Origin: Pseudomonas taeanensis MS-3 | Lineage (GTDB): Bacteria > Pseudomonadota > Gammaproteobacteria > Pseudomonadales > Pseudomonadaceae | NCBI RefSeq assembly: GCF_000498575.2 | Contig: NZ_AWSQ01000003.1 | Location: 1,969 to 65,968 of the forward strand | Direction of reading: 5' to 3' | Length of the DNA: 64,000 nt | Shown here: positions 52,129-61,032 of the stretch, piece by piece | How the letters are laid out: every line of letters starts with the position of its first letter | How positions within the stretch are numbered: position 1 is the stretch's first letter | Notes under the pieces: generated by a model | What the model was told of the DNA's origin: nothing | Seen by the model: the letters and a program-made list of their open reading frames with translations, nothing else | Databases searched by the model: none | Position numbers and translations under genes: made by a program

Positions 52129-53379
52129 TCAGTCCAACTCGGCCAGGCAGCGCTCGAAGATATCGAAGCCCTCCTCCAGCAGTTCGCGTTCGCAGGTCAG
52201 CGGCGCCAGCAGACGGATGATGTGTCGGTGCTTGCCGCTGGGCATCAACAGCAGACCCTGCTGGCGGGCGTTGGTCAGCAGGCTGGCGAGACGCTCGCTA
52301 CCCGGCCCACCCTCGGCACTACGCAACTCGATCCCGCGCATGGCGCCGACCCCGCTCAGGCGACCGATGCCCCCCCCCCAGGACGCGCTCTGCCACGCCT
52401 GGTAACGCGCGCGAATGGTGCTCTCCTGCAACTCGCCCCAGGTCGCCAGGTTGGCGTCGCTCATCTCCTCCAGGCTGACCAGCGCGGCGGCGCAGGCGAG
52501 CGGGTTGCCCGAGTAGGTGCCGCCCAGCCCACCCTTGGGCAGCGCGTCCATCAATTCACGACGACCAACCACCGCGGCCAACGGCAGGCCGCCGGCCATG
52601 CTCTTGCCCAGCAGCAGCAGGTCCGGCTCGATGCCCAGGCGACTGAAGGCGAAGCGCTGACCGGTACGGCCGAAGCCGGACTGAATCTCGTCGATGATCA
52701 GCAGGATGCCGTGTTGGTCGCAGAAGCGCCGCAGGTCCTGGGCAAAGCCGGCGTCCAGGGCCTGGAAGCCGCCCTCACCCTGCACCGCCTCGACGATAAA
52801 GCAGGCCACCTCGGCCTTGTCGATCTCCACGCTGAACAGCCGCTCCATGGCTGCCAATGCTTGCTCGCGGGTCACCTCATTGTCGGCGCTGGGATACGGC
52901 AGGTGATAGACCGGCCCCGGCAGGTTTCCGACCTTCTGCTTGTACGGTGCGACTTTGCCGTTGAGGTTGAGGGTGGCCAGAGTACGGCCGTGGAAACCGC
53001 CATCGAAGGCGATCACCGCGGTACGTCCGGTCGCCGCACGGACGATTTTCAGGGCGTTCTCCGCCGCCTCCGCACCGCTGTTGGTGAGCATGCCGGACAG
53101 CGCATAGCTGACCGGAATAAACCGGCTCAGCGCCTCCATCAGCTGGGCATAGCCGGCGTGGGGCACGGCATTGAACGCCGAGTGGGTCAGTTTGCCGGCC
53201 TGCTCGCGCACCGCCTCGACGATCCTTGGGTGGCAATGGCCGAGGTTGAGTACGCCGATACCACCAACGAAGTCGATATAGCGGTTGCCGCTGGTGTCCC
53301 AGACCTCGGCATTGCGCCCGTGACTCAGGGTAATGGGGTGGACGATGCCCAGGGCGTTGCTGATCGGCGCCTGGCTCAT
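52129..53379 (-). CDS. Class III aminotransferase, probable 2-aminoadipate aminotransferase
   Basis: A 416-residue PLP enzyme of the GABA/ornithine aminotransferase class. It has TNSGAEAAENALKIVR, FDGGFHGRTLATL, the PLP-contact IIDEIQSGFGRTG and the Schiff-base lysine in LLLGKSMAGGLPL. The N-terminus MSQAPISNALGIVHPITLSH and length fit the P. putida protein (PP_4108, as I recall) shown to act on 2-aminoadipate. Context agrees: AmaB makes 2-aminoadipate and HglS uses 2-oxoadipate. Generic tools would call it 4-aminobutyrate transaminase. A run of ten G encodes the WGGG of SWGGGIG (52370-52379). GAGG precedes ATG 53379. Confidence 0.87.
   Translation of the reverse strand: MSQAPISNALGIVHPITLSHGRNAEVWDTSGNRYIDFVGGIGVLNLGHCHPRIVEAVREQAGKLTHSAFNAVPHAGYAQLMEALSRFIPVSYALSGMLTNSGAEAAENALKIVRAATGRTAVIAFDGGFHGRTLATLNLNGKVAPYKQKVGNLPGPVYHLPYPSADNEVTREQALAAMERLFSVEIDKAEVACFIVEAVQGEGGFQALDAGFAQDLRRFCDQHGILLIIDEIQSGFGRTGQRFAFSRLGIEPDLLLLGKSMAGGLPLAAVVGRRELMDALPKGGLGGTYSGNPLACAAALVSLEEMSDANLATWGELQESTIRARYQAWQSASWGGGIGRLSGVGAMRGIELRSAEGGPGSERLASLLTNARQQGLLLMPSGKHRHIIRLLAPLTCERELLEEGFDIFERCLAELD
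52370..52379 (-). repeat. G10 tract inside the aminotransferase gene
   Basis: Ten consecutive C on the plus strand (G in the gene) encode part of Trp-Gly-Gly-Gly. The current length keeps the frame open to the end. A change by one would truncate or alter the last quarter of the protein. Confidence 0.85.
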
Positions 53380-53636
53380 GCGCAGGCCCTCTGTGCTGGC
53401 AGCTGGCGGAGCGAAGCGGAACGTCGGTAAGCAATCTCGCGTGCGGGCATGGCGGAGCTCTCTGGGCCTGATTGACTGAGCCACTATGAAAGCGAGAGAT
53501 GAAGCTGGGTGACAAACGAAAAAAAACGCGCCTTTTATTCCTTTTTTTCCGCCTTACTTCATCAGCCGACGCGGCCCTTCAGCATAGCCGGCAGTGCACC
53601 GGCCCTAACTCAATCGCCCGGACCGACTGCATCCGC
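53380..53636. other. Gap between the LysR gene and the aminotransferase gene
   Basis: These 257 bases include two A/T-rich runs (AAAAAAAACGCG and CCTTTTATTCCTTTTTTTCC near 53517-53555), unusual against the GC-rich surroundings. No gene found; it probably carries the aminotransferase promoter on the minus strand. Confidence 0.35.
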
Positions 53637-54542
53637 TCAGGCCACGCCCCGCTCCAGCCTGACCTGGCCCTCGATCCACTTCACGAAACTACGAATCTTC
53701 GGCACTTCGGCGGCATGCTCGGCGTAGGCAAGGAAGTGCGCGCCGGCACTGAGCATCGGGTGGTCCCAGGGAATAACCAACTTGCCTTCGGTCAACTCGT
53801 CCTCCACCAGAAAACGTGGCACCAGCGCCACCCCGCAGCCGGACTGGGCGGCACGAATGCACATATAGAAGGTTTCGAAGCGCGGGCCGTGGTAGCTGCG
53901 CTCGGTCTGCAGACCCAGCCCCTCGAACCACTCATGCCAGGCCGCAGGCCTTGAGGCGCACTGCAACAAGACTCTGTCGCTCAGTTGCAGGGCACTGTCC
54001 AGTGGCGTTGCTGGCAGGATATCCGGGGCGCAGACCGGCACCATCTGCTCGCCGAACAGCTCGATGCACTCGGCCCCCGGCCAGGTGCCCTGACCGAAGA
54101 AGAACACCACGTCGGCTCGCGCCTGGAGCAAGTCAAAAGGTTCCAGTTCGTTGCGAATATCCAGATGGATATTTGGATTGGCCGCGCCGAAGCCCTTTAG
54201 GTGCGGAATCAACCAGCGCGCGCCGAAAGTAGGCTGGGTGGCGACCTTGAGCACCTCGGTTTCGCCGCCGTAGGAGAGGATATAGTGAGTGGACATCTCC
54301 ACCTGCTTGAGGATCTTGTTCACCTCGGTCAGGTACAGCGAGCCGGCCGGGGTCAATTGCAGGCGCCGACGAATGCGGCGGAACAGCAGGTGCTGGAGCA
54401 TCTCCTCCAGTTGCGCGACCTGTTTACTCACCGCGCTCTGGGTCAGAAACAGCTCTTCGGCGGCGCGGGTAAAGCTCAGGTGACGGGCCACCGCCTCGAA
54501 GCATTGCAGGGCGGTCATCGAGGGCATCAGGCGTTTGGACAT
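53637..54542 (-). CDS. LysR-family regulator (GcvA-like) of the lysine/aminoadipate genes
   Basis: A 301-residue LysR regulator of the GcvA/ArgP-like type. The helix-turn-helix is ALQCFEAVARHLSFTRAAEEL then LTQSAVSKQVAQLEEML; the effector domain shows LKVATQPTFGARWLIPHL. ATG 54542 is used; the codon two before it is TTG. It is divergent from amaB with about 210 bases between, as in P. putida (PP_5259 beside amaB, from memory), so it most likely responds to a lysine pathway intermediate. Confidence 0.9.
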   Translation of the reverse strand: MSKRLMPSMTALQCFEAVARHLSFTRAAEELFLTQSAVSKQVAQLEEMLQHLLFRRIRRRLQLTPAGSLYLTEVNKILKQVEMSTHYILSYGGETEVLKVATQPTFGARWLIPHLKGFGAANPNIHLDIRNELEPFDLLQARADVVFFFGQGTWPGAECIELFGEQMVPVCAPDILPATPLDSALQLSDRVLLQCASRPAAWHEWFEGLGLQTERSYHGPRFETFYMCIRAAQSGCGVALVPRFLVEDELTEGKLVIPWDHPMLSAGAHFLAYAEHAAEVPKIRSFVKWIEGQVRLERGVA

Positions 54543-54570
54543 GAACAATCTCGCAAAGACTAAGAAGCGA

Positions 54571-54615
54571 TTAGCTAGCTAATAGCCGGGTCACAGGTTG
54601 TAGAAATCGACCCGG
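54571..54615. promoter_or_regulatory. Two dyads in the LysR/amaB divergent gap
   Basis: TTAGCTAGCTAA (54571-54582) is a perfect 12-bp palindrome. Next to it CCGGGTC (54586-54592) and GACCCGG (54609-54615) form a 7-bp inverted repeat with a 16-base spacer. Both are near the LysR start and are candidate operator sites. Confidence 0.45.
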
Positions 54616-54753
54616 GCCACAGGCTCACTGGCGACGATTTGATGAATCGAAGGAATGACATGGCGAATAATGCTCGCTTGCTGCACGCCAGCCAGAGGAT
54701 TAATACTGATCCGGATGATTATTTTCAACCACTAGCAGAAACAGGAGAGGACC

Positions 54754-56244
54754 ATGGTTGACGGACTTCTGAGTCGCCTCGGGGTTAACGCCCAGGCCGT
54801 AGAGAGTGGTAACTACCCGGTTCACACCCCCATCGACGGCAGCCAAATTGCTTCGGTCACCCTGGAAGATCGCGCGGCAGTGCAGGCGAAAATCCAACGC
54901 GCCGACCAGGCCTTCCAAGCCTGGCGCACGGTTCCGGCGCCGCGTCGTGGTGAGCTGATCCGCCTGTTCGGCGAAGTACTGCGCAAGCACAAGGCTGACC
55001 TCGGCGAGCTGGTGTCCTGGGAAGCCGGCAAGATCACCCAGGAAGGCCTGGGCGAAGTGCAGGAAATGATCGACATCTGCGATTTCGCGGTCGGCCTGTC
55101 GCGCCAACTCTATGGTCTGACCATCGCCTCCGAGCGTCCTGGCCACCATATGCGCGAGACCTGGCAGCCGCTAGGCGTGGTCGGGGTGATCAGTGCCTTC
55201 AACTTCCCGGTCGCGGTTTGGGCCTGGAACACCACCCTGGCGCTGGTCTGCGGCGATGCGGTGATCTGGAAACCGTCGGAAAAGACGCCGTTGACCGCCC
55301 TCGCCTGTCAGGCCCTGTTCGAACAGGCGCTGCAAGCCTTCGGCGATGCCCCCGAGGGCCTCAGCCAGCTGATCATCGGCGACCGCGACGCCGGTGAAGC
55401 CCTGGTCGACGACCCGCGCGTCGCCCTGATCAGCGCCACCGGCAGTACCCGTATGGGCCGCGAAGTCGGTCCGCGAGTAGCCGCGCGCTTCGGCCGCAGC
55501 ATTCTCGAACTGGGCGGCAACAATGCCATGATCCTCACCCCCAGCGCGGACCTGGACATGGCCGTGCGCGCCATCCTGTTCGGCGCAGTCGGTACCGCCG
55601 GACAACGCTGCACCACCCTGCGCCGGCTGATCGCCCACGAGTCGGTGAAGGACGAAATCATCGCCCGCCTCAAGGTGGCCTACGCCAAGGTGCGCATCGG
55701 CCATCCGCTGGAAGGCAACCTGGTCGGTCCGCTGATCGACCAGCACGCCTATGAAGCCATGCAGGGCGCCCTGAGCCAGGCGCGCAAGGAAGGCGGCCAG
55801 GTATTTGGCGGCGAGCGCCAGCTGGCCGAGCAGTTCCCGAATGCCTATTACGTCGCCCCGGCAATCGTCGAGATGCCCGGCCAGAGCGAGGTGGTACGCC
55901 ACGAAACCTTCGCGCCGATCCTCTACGTGATCAGCTACCAGGACTTCGATCAGGCGCTGCGCCTGAACAATGAAGTGCCCCAGGGGTTGTCGTCCTGCGT
56001 GTTCACCACCGACCTGCGCGAAGCCGAGCAGTTCCAGAGTGCCGCCGGCAGCGACTGCGGCATCGCCAACGTCAACATCGGCACCAACGGTGCGGAAATC
56101 GGTGGTGCCTTCGGCGGCGAGAAGGAAACCGGTGGCGGACGCGAGTCCGGTTCCGACGCCTGGAAGGCCTACATGCGTCGGCAGACCAACACAGTCAACT
56201 ACTCCCGCGAGCTGCCATTAGCGCAGGGCATCGTATTCGACTGA
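54754..56244 (+). CDS. amaB: L-piperideine-6-carboxylate / aminoadipate semialdehyde dehydrogenase (AmaB)
   Basis: A 496-residue aldehyde dehydrogenase of the ALDH7 (antiquitin) type. In P. putida AmaB oxidises piperideine-6-carboxylate, in equilibrium with allysine, to 2-aminoadipate. The Asn motif AFNFPVAVWAWN, catalytic glutamate E252 (LELGGNNAM) and nucleophile C286 (TAGQRCTTLRRL) are intact, and the C-terminal GGEKETGGGRESGSDAWK is ALDH7-type. A strong ACAGGAGAGG precedes the ATG. It is the step linking the lysine dehydrogenase at 30.2 kb to the aminotransferase at 52.1 kb. Confidence 0.93.
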   Translation: MVDGLLSRLGVNAQAVESGNYPVHTPIDGSQIASVTLEDRAAVQAKIQRADQAFQAWRTVPAPRRGELIRLFGEVLRKHKADLGELVSWEAGKITQEGLGEVQEMIDICDFAVGLSRQLYGLTIASERPGHHMRETWQPLGVVGVISAFNFPVAVWAWNTTLALVCGDAVIWKPSEKTPLTALACQALFEQALQAFGDAPEGLSQLIIGDRDAGEALVDDPRVALISATGSTRMGREVGPRVAARFGRSILELGGNNAMILTPSADLDMAVRAILFGAVGTAGQRCTTLRRLIAHESVKDEIIARLKVAYAKVRIGHPLEGNLVGPLIDQHAYEAMQGALSQARKEGGQVFGGERQLAEQFPNAYYVAPAIVEMPGQSEVVRHETFAPILYVISYQDFDQALRLNNEVPQGLSSCVFTTDLREAEQFQSAAGSDCGIANVNIGTNGAEIGGAFGGEKETGGGRESGSDAWKAYMRRQTNTVNYSRELPLAQGIVFD

Positions 56245-56328
56245 GTGGCTATTGAGGCAAGTAGAAGCAAGCCCCTCTCTTAGCAATGAAGGAGGGGTAC
56301 ATCGGCAAAGCCGAGCTTCGCCTGAAGC

Positions 56329-56365
56329 AAAACGCCCAGATGCCTTACGGCACCTGGGCGTTTTT
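56329..56365. terminator. Bidirectional terminator between amaB and dnaQ
   Basis: AACGCCCAG/CTGGGCGTT plus TGCC/GGCA form a hairpin flanked by AAAA and TTTTT, suited to both convergent genes. Confidence 0.88.
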
Positions 56366-56401
56366 CTGTGCGGAGAGTCAGAGCGCATAGCGCCCCGGTT
56401 C

Positions 56402-57142
56402 TCAGCCCTCGGCCTTGGCCTGCTCCAACTGTGCCCACAACGACGGTGCGCCGGCGGACTTTTCAATCAACGCCAGACGGGCGGCATGCTCGGCCAACTC
56501 CGCGGCACTGGCCTGGATAATCCGCGTGCGCTGGCGCTCGGCCGGCAAACGGCGGATAGCGCTGGGTTGCTGGGCATTGCCATCGCCTTCAGAACCATCG
56601 CCGGCCAGGGACAGGTGGGTCTGGCCGCCGGTCATGGCCAGGTAGACGTCGGCGAGAATCTCGGCATCGAGCAAGGCGCCGTGTAGATCGCGCCCTGAGT
56701 TGTCGACGTCATAGCGTTTGCACAGCGCATCGAGGCTGTTGCGCTGGCCCGGATGCCGTCCACGGGCCAACATCAAGGTGTCGAGAATCGGGCAGTGCTC
56801 GCTCAGATCGGCGCGCTCGTGCTGCCCCAACAAGGCAAATTCGTTGTTGATGAAACCAACGTCAAACGCCGCGTTATGAATAATCAGCTGCGCGCCCTTG
56901 ATGAACTCGAAGAACTCATCGGCCGCCTCCTTGAAGCGCGGCTTATCCAGCAAGTACTCGTTGGTGATGCCGTGGACCGCTATGGCACCCTCGTCAATCT
57001 CGCGATCGGGCTGCAAGTAGACGTGATAGTGGCGCCCGGTCAGGCGCCGTCCCATCAGCTCGACACAGCCGATCTCGATGATCCGGTGACCATCGGTAAC
57101 CGGCATGCCTGTGGTTTCGGTATCCAGTACCACACTACGCAT
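56402..57142 (-). CDS. dnaQ: DNA polymerase III epsilon subunit (proofreading exonuclease)
   Basis: A 246-residue DEDDh 3'-5' exonuclease that proofreads for the replicative polymerase. ExoI is VLDTETTG (D7, E9), Exo[14 protein letters not shown], and ExoIII the [15 protein letters not shown] block with the catalytic histidine. The C-terminal tail that binds the alpha subunit is present. It overlaps rnhA by eight bases, the usual rnhA-dnaQ pair. Confidence 0.96.
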   Translation of the reverse strand: MRSVVLDTETTGMPVTDGHRIIEIGCVELMGRRLTGRHYHVYLQPDREIDEGAIAVHGITNEYLLDKPRFKEAADEFFEFIKGAQLIIHNAAFDVGFINNEFALLGQHERADLSEHCPILDTLMLARGRHPGQRNSLDALCKRYDVDNSGRDLHGALLDAEILADVYLAMTGGQTHLSLAGDGSEGDGNAQQPSAIRRLPAERQRTRIIQASAAELAEHAARLALIEKSAGAPSLWAQLEQAKAEG

Positions 57143-57587
57143 GTTTCATTGCCCTCACTTCATCGACGCCGCGGTTGGCCAGTTGGTCGGCATGCTCATT
57201 GCCGGGATGACCGGTATGCCCACGCACCCACTTCCAGGTCACAGTGTGACGATTCACCTGCTCATCCAGTTGCTGCCATAAATCGGCGTTCTTCACCGGC
57301 TGCTTGGCCGCAGTTTTCCAGCCGCGCTTTTTCCAGTTGGGCATCCAGTCCTGGATACCCTGCATGACGTATTGCGAGTCAGTCACCAACAGCACATCGC
57401 AGGCCCGTTTCAATTCGGCCAGTGCCCGAATCGCCGCGGTCAATTCCATGCGGTTGTTGGTGGTGTCGGCCTCGCCGCCCCACAGTTCTTTTTTCACGCC
57501 TTTGAAAATCAGCAACGCGCCCCAGCCACCGACACCGGGATTACCCTTGCAGGCGCCATCGGTATAGATCTCGATTTGATCACTCAT
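57135..57587 (-). CDS. rnhA: Ribonuclease HI
   Basis: A 150-residue RNase HI that removes RNA from RNA-DNA hybrids. Active-site carboxylates are in [11 protein letters not shown] (D10), [10 protein letters not shown] (E), VTDSQYV (D) and the HADQLA motif near the end (D), with [18 protein letters not shown] 57587 (MSDQIEIY) is the family start. A fold-back repeat lies directly upstream, between this gene and the methyltransferase. Confidence 0.96.
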   Translation of the reverse strand: MSDQIEIYTDGACKGNPGVGGWGALLIFKGVKKELWGGEADTTNNRMELTAAIRALAELKRACDVLLVTDSQYVMQGIQDWMPNWKKRGWKTAAKQPVKNADLWQQLDEQVNRHTVTWKWVRGHTGHPGNEHADQLANRGVDEVRAMKHA

Positions 57588-57617
57588 GCAGAGCCTGTCT
57601 CTCAATTAATACGGCCG

Positions 57618-57781
57618 CTAGTGGCCTGTACGGTTAGTTGGTTAACTCAAGTTCGGATGGTTGAGGTTCCGAAACCAGGCGCTGCGACGAGTCATAGCGG
57701 GCTATGGCGAGGAGCGGCAACGCAGTATCGGGGCCTCAGACACCAAAATTGACTAATTGAACTAGCCACACAGGCCACTAG
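57618..57781. repeat. Fold-back repeat element, copy 2 (164 bp)
   Basis: The ends are a perfect 12-bp inverted repeat (CTAGTGGCCTGT / ACAGGCCACTAG), and about 39 bases at each end match imperfectly in inverse order. The centre is CATAGC-g-GGCTATG, so the whole element folds on itself. It shares both arms with the copy at 20334-20490. No coding frame. It inserts exactly between the methyltransferase stop and the rnhA leader. Confidence 0.75.
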
Positions 57782-57788
57782 GCTCAAT

Positions 57789-58547
57789 TTACCGCTCGGC
57801 GTTTCGTCGGCTAACCTTGGCAACCGGCATAGGCACCAATTTGCCCGTGGGCTCACGCCGGGCCTGGCGCAGGGGGCGCAGGCCGATCACCAGCTTGCGC
57901 GCCACCAACAGGTAGAAGCCGCCACCCGGCGATTGCCAGGCACCACCCCAGGCCTCCAGAGGGGCCAGTCGCGCCTGCCAAGCAGTGGAAGCAAGCGGCG
58001 GACGATAGCATCCGAAGCGACGTTTCTCCAGCGCGAAACCCAGCAGGTCGAGCCAGTCACAGACTCGGTTGGGCGCAATGCAACGCGCCTGGCGCAAGGC
58101 ATCGCGGGCATACAAATGCCGTATCCCCCAAGCACTCCTCGGGTTGATCCCGACCACCAACAGATGCCCACCCGGGCGTACGCTGCGCGCCGCTTCGCGC
58201 AGCAAGCCGTGCGGGGACAGGCTGAAATCAAGGCCGTGCTGCAGCAGCACGACATCGGCTGCGGACTCGGTCAGTGGCCAGGCTTGTTCCTCGCAGACGA
58301 TCTCCACCCCACTGAAGGGAGCGCCGACCCGCACACTGCGCTGAATCTGCCCGGCATCCGGCGCGCTTTGGTTGGAGGGTCCGTAATGCAGCAGATAGCC
58401 GCCGAAGAAACGCGCCAGTTCACTCTCCAGCAAACGCTGTTCTTCGCCGAGCAGCAGCCGCCCCTGCGGGCCATTGAACCAACCGCGGGCGGCTGCGATC
58501 AAATTGAGCCAATCGCCATCGGCTTGAGCGAACGGATGATCAGACAT
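57789..58547 (-). CDS. Class I SAM-dependent methyltransferase
   Basis: A 252-residue protein with a methyltransferase-like fold. The late strands are clear (VVLLQHGLDFSLSPHGLLRE, VRPGGHLLVVGINP), but the usual glycine-rich SAM motif I near the N-terminus is weak, which is a point against full confidence in activity. The gene sits between gloB (divergent) and rnhA, the same place as in other pseudomonads. ATG 58547 has AGG eight bases upstream. Substrate unknown. Confidence 0.83.
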   Translation of the reverse strand: MSDHPFAQADGDWLNLIAAARGWFNGPQGRLLLGEEQRLLESELARFFGGYLLHYGPSNQSAPDAGQIQRSVRVGAPFSGVEIVCEEQAWPLTESAADVVLLQHGLDFSLSPHGLLREAARSVRPGGHLLVVGINPRSAWGIRHLYARDALRQARCIAPNRVCDWLDLLGFALEKRRFGCYRPPLASTAWQARLAPLEAWGGAWQSPGGGFYLLVARKLVIGLRPLRQARREPTGKLVPMPVAKVSRRNAER

Positions 58548-58622
58548 AAGAAGTACCTGCATAGCCGTCAGTGCCAATGAAGCCTAAGATGCACCTTTGT
58601 GACCCGCTTAGCGACCTGCATC

Positions 58623-59396
58623 ATGATAAAGATCGACGCACTCCCCGCCTTCACCGACAACTATATATGGCTGCTGCAGGACCTCGAGCGACGACGCTGT
58701 GCCGTGGTCGATCCAGGTGATGCGGCGCCCGTACAGGCCTGGCTGGCTGCACATCGCGACTGGCAATTGAGCGATATCCTCATCACGCACCACCACCACG
58801 ATCATGTCGGTGGCGTAGCGCAGCTCAAGGCAGCGACTGGCGCGCGAGTCCTCGGGCCGGCAAAGGAAAACATTCCTGCGCGTGACCTGGCACTCGGCGA
58901 AGGAGATCGGGTCGAAGTCCTCGGCCACATCTTTGACGTCACCGAAGTCCCCGGGCATACCCTGGGCCATATCGCTTACTACCAGGCCGTTCAGCATTGG
59001 CTGTTCTGCGGCGACACCTTGTTCGCGGCCGGTTGTGGGCGCTTATTCGAAGGCACTGCCGAGCAGATGCACGATTCACTGAGCCGCCTGGCCGCCCTGC
59101 CGGCGCAGACCCTGGTCTATTGCACCCACGAATACACCCTGAGCAATCTGCGCTTTGCCCAAGCAGCCGAACCGAACAACCCGGAAGTTGCCCAGCGTCT
59201 ACTCGAGGTCAGCGCCTGGCGCGAGGCAGGACAGATCAGCCTGCCTTCCACCTTGGCCCTTGAACGCGCAACCAACCCCTTCCTGCGCAGTGCCGAAACA
59301 TCTATTAAAGAAAAAATAGACGAACGGGACGGCACCAGGAATCGCTCGCCAAGCGAGGTGTTTGCCGGCCTGCGGGCCTGGAAAGATAACTTCTGA
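58623..59396 (+). CDS. gloB: Hydroxyacylglutathione hydrolase (glyoxalase II)
   Basis: A 257-residue metallo-beta-lactamase-fold enzyme that hydrolyses S-lactoylglutathione. The binuclear metal motif [21 protein letters not shown], the bridging aspartate in [17 protein letters not shown] and YCTHEYT are present. ATG 58623 ([10 protein letters not shown]) matches family starts. It is divergent from the methyltransferase and 100 bases upstream of mltD. Confidence 0.95.
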   Translation: MIKIDALPAFTDNYIWLLQDLERRRCAVVDPGDAAPVQAWLAAHRDWQLSDILITHHHHDHVGGVAQLKAATGARVLGPAKENIPARDLALGEGDRVEVLGHIFDVTEVPGHTLGHIAYYQAVQHWLFCGDTLFAAGCGRLFEGTAEQMHDSLSRLAALPAQTLVYCTHEYTLSNLRFAQAAEPNNPEVAQRLLEVSAWREAGQISLPSTLALERATNPFLRSAETSIKEKIDERDGTRNRSPSEVFAGLRAWKDNF

Positions 59397-59496
59397 AAGG
59401 TCGACAAACGCCCAAAAAGACTGGTTAAAACTTGACCAGCCTGGTCACGGTTCCTAGAATCGCCCGACCTTTTCGCCGGGAAGAACTCACCGACCA

Positions 59497-61032
59497 ATGC
59501 CTTTATTATTACGCAAGATATTGAATTCAAAGGCATTGTTACTCAACAGCCAAACCCTACTGGTGCTGTTCTGTGCCACGCTGGTCGGCTGTCAGAGCAC
59601 GGGTAACAACCGGACTCATGCCCCCCATCCGGTCGTGAAGCTGCAGCAAGAACCCGAATGGCTGACCACTAACGTCAAACCCGAAGAGCCCGAGGACATC
59701 TGGGATGTGGTCCGCGCCGGCTACCAACTGCAAGATGAAATCGGCATCCATCCACGCATTGAGCAGCAGCGCCTGTGGTTCGTCAGCAACCCCTCGTTTG
59801 TAGAAAAGGTCGGTGAGCGCAGCAGCCCTTACATCCACTACATCGTCGAGCGCCTGCAAGAGCGCGGTATGCCGATGGAGCTGGCACTACTGCCAATGAT
59901 CGAAAGCGCCTACAACCCCTTCGCCTATTCATCGGCCAATGCCGTCGGATTGTGGCAGTTCATTCCCTCTACCGGCCGCTATTTCAACCTGCGTCAGACC
60001 AGCTGGTATGACGGTCGCCGCGATGTCATGGCATCGACCAATGCGGCCATGAACTACCTGTCACGCCTGCATGAGATGTTCAACGGTGACTGGCTGCTCG
60101 CGCTCGCCGCCTACAATGCCGGCGAAGGCCGGGTGAGCCGCGCCATCGAGCGCAATGAGAAACTGGGCCTGCCGACCGACTACTGGAACCTGTCCTTGCC
60201 GCGCGAGACGCAAAACTACGTGCCCAAACTGCTGGCACTGTCGCAAGTGGTGTTGACCCCCCAAGCCTACGGCGTCAGCCTCAACCCCATCGCCAATGAA
60301 CCCTATTTCGAGCAGATCGCTGTCAAGAAAGGCGTGGACCTGACACGTGTTGCTGAGTTGGCCGACCTGGATGAAGACGTGCTGTATCAGCTCAACCCGG
60401 CCTTTAAGAAGCGCATTACCCTGGACGGGCCACAGCATCTGCTGGTACCAGCCACCGAAGCCGAAACACTGGTCGCCACCCTGGCATCGATGAAGCCTCA
60501 GGAGCTGCTCAACTGGCAGCAGTACACTGTGCGCTCCGGCGACAGTCTGCATGTGATCGCCAACCGCTATCAGCTGACGGTCAGTGCGCTCAAGGACCTC
60601 AACAAACTCTCAAGCAATCGCTTGCGCATCGGCCAGGTGCTGAGCATTCCCTCGCAAGCCAATCAAGCGACTGCGCAGAACGTCGCCACTCGCGAAACCC
60701 CGCCCCGTACCTATCGGGTGAAAAACGGTGACAGCCTGTGGCAGATCGCCAAGGCGCATAAAGTCTCAGTCAAGGATGTACGGCGCTGGAACCAACTCAC
60801 CGGCAACAACCTGAGGGCCGGACAAACTCTGGCGCTACGCGGTGGCAGTGCACCGCTCGCCGCTAACGGTCAGCGCAGAAGCACGAGCTACTACAAAGTG
60901 CGCAAAGGCGACTCGCTCTCGCTTATCGCCAAGCGTCACAAAGTACAGCTGAAAAACCTGCGCAGCTGGAACCCAGAAACCAGCAGCGCCCTCAAGCCGG
61001 GTCAGACCCTGACGCTATACCTGCCGCACTGA
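59497..61032 (+). CDS. mltD: Membrane-bound lytic murein transglycosylase D with three LysM repeats
   Basis: A 511-residue lipoprotein that cleaves peptidoglycan. The N-terminal signal ends in a lipobox LVGC (C32). The SLT domain has the catalytic E136 in PMIESAYNPFAYS, with GLWQFIPSTG and LAAYNAGEGRV. Three LysM domains follow (YTVRSGDSLHVIA near residue 346, YRVKNGDSLWQIA near 407, YKVRKGDSLSLIA near 467) that hold it to the wall. ATG 59497 lacks a close ribosome site but gives the full signal. It ends one base before the stop of the convergent HDOD gene. Confidence 0.95.
   Translation: MPLLLRKILNSKALLLNSQTLLVLFCATLVGCQSTGNNRTHAPHPVVKLQQEPEWLTTNVKPEEPEDIWDVVRAGYQLQDEIGIHPRIEQQRLWFVSNPSFVEKVGERSSPYIHYIVERLQERGMPMELALLPMIESAYNPFAYSSANAVGLWQFIPSTGRYFNLRQTSWYDGRRDVMASTNAAMNYLSRLHEMFNGDWLLALAAYNAGEGRVSRAIERNEKLGLPTDYWNLSLPRETQNYVPKLLALSQVVLTPQAYGVSLNPIANEPYFEQIAVKKGVDLTRVAELADLDEDVLYQLNPAFKKRITLDGPQHLLVPATEAETLVATLASMKPQELLNWQQYTVRSGDSLHVIANRYQLTVSALKDLNKLSSNRLRIGQVLSIPSQANQATAQNVATRETPPRTYRVKNGDSLWQIAKAHKVSVKDVRRWNQLTGNNLRAGQTLALRGGSAPLAANGQRRSTSYYKVRKGDSLSLIAKRHKVQLKNLRSWNPETSSALKPGQTLTLYLPH

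Noticed and set aside
52123..53430. Plus-strand open frame opposite the aminotransferase
   Set aside because: Antisense shadow of a clear PLP enzyme.
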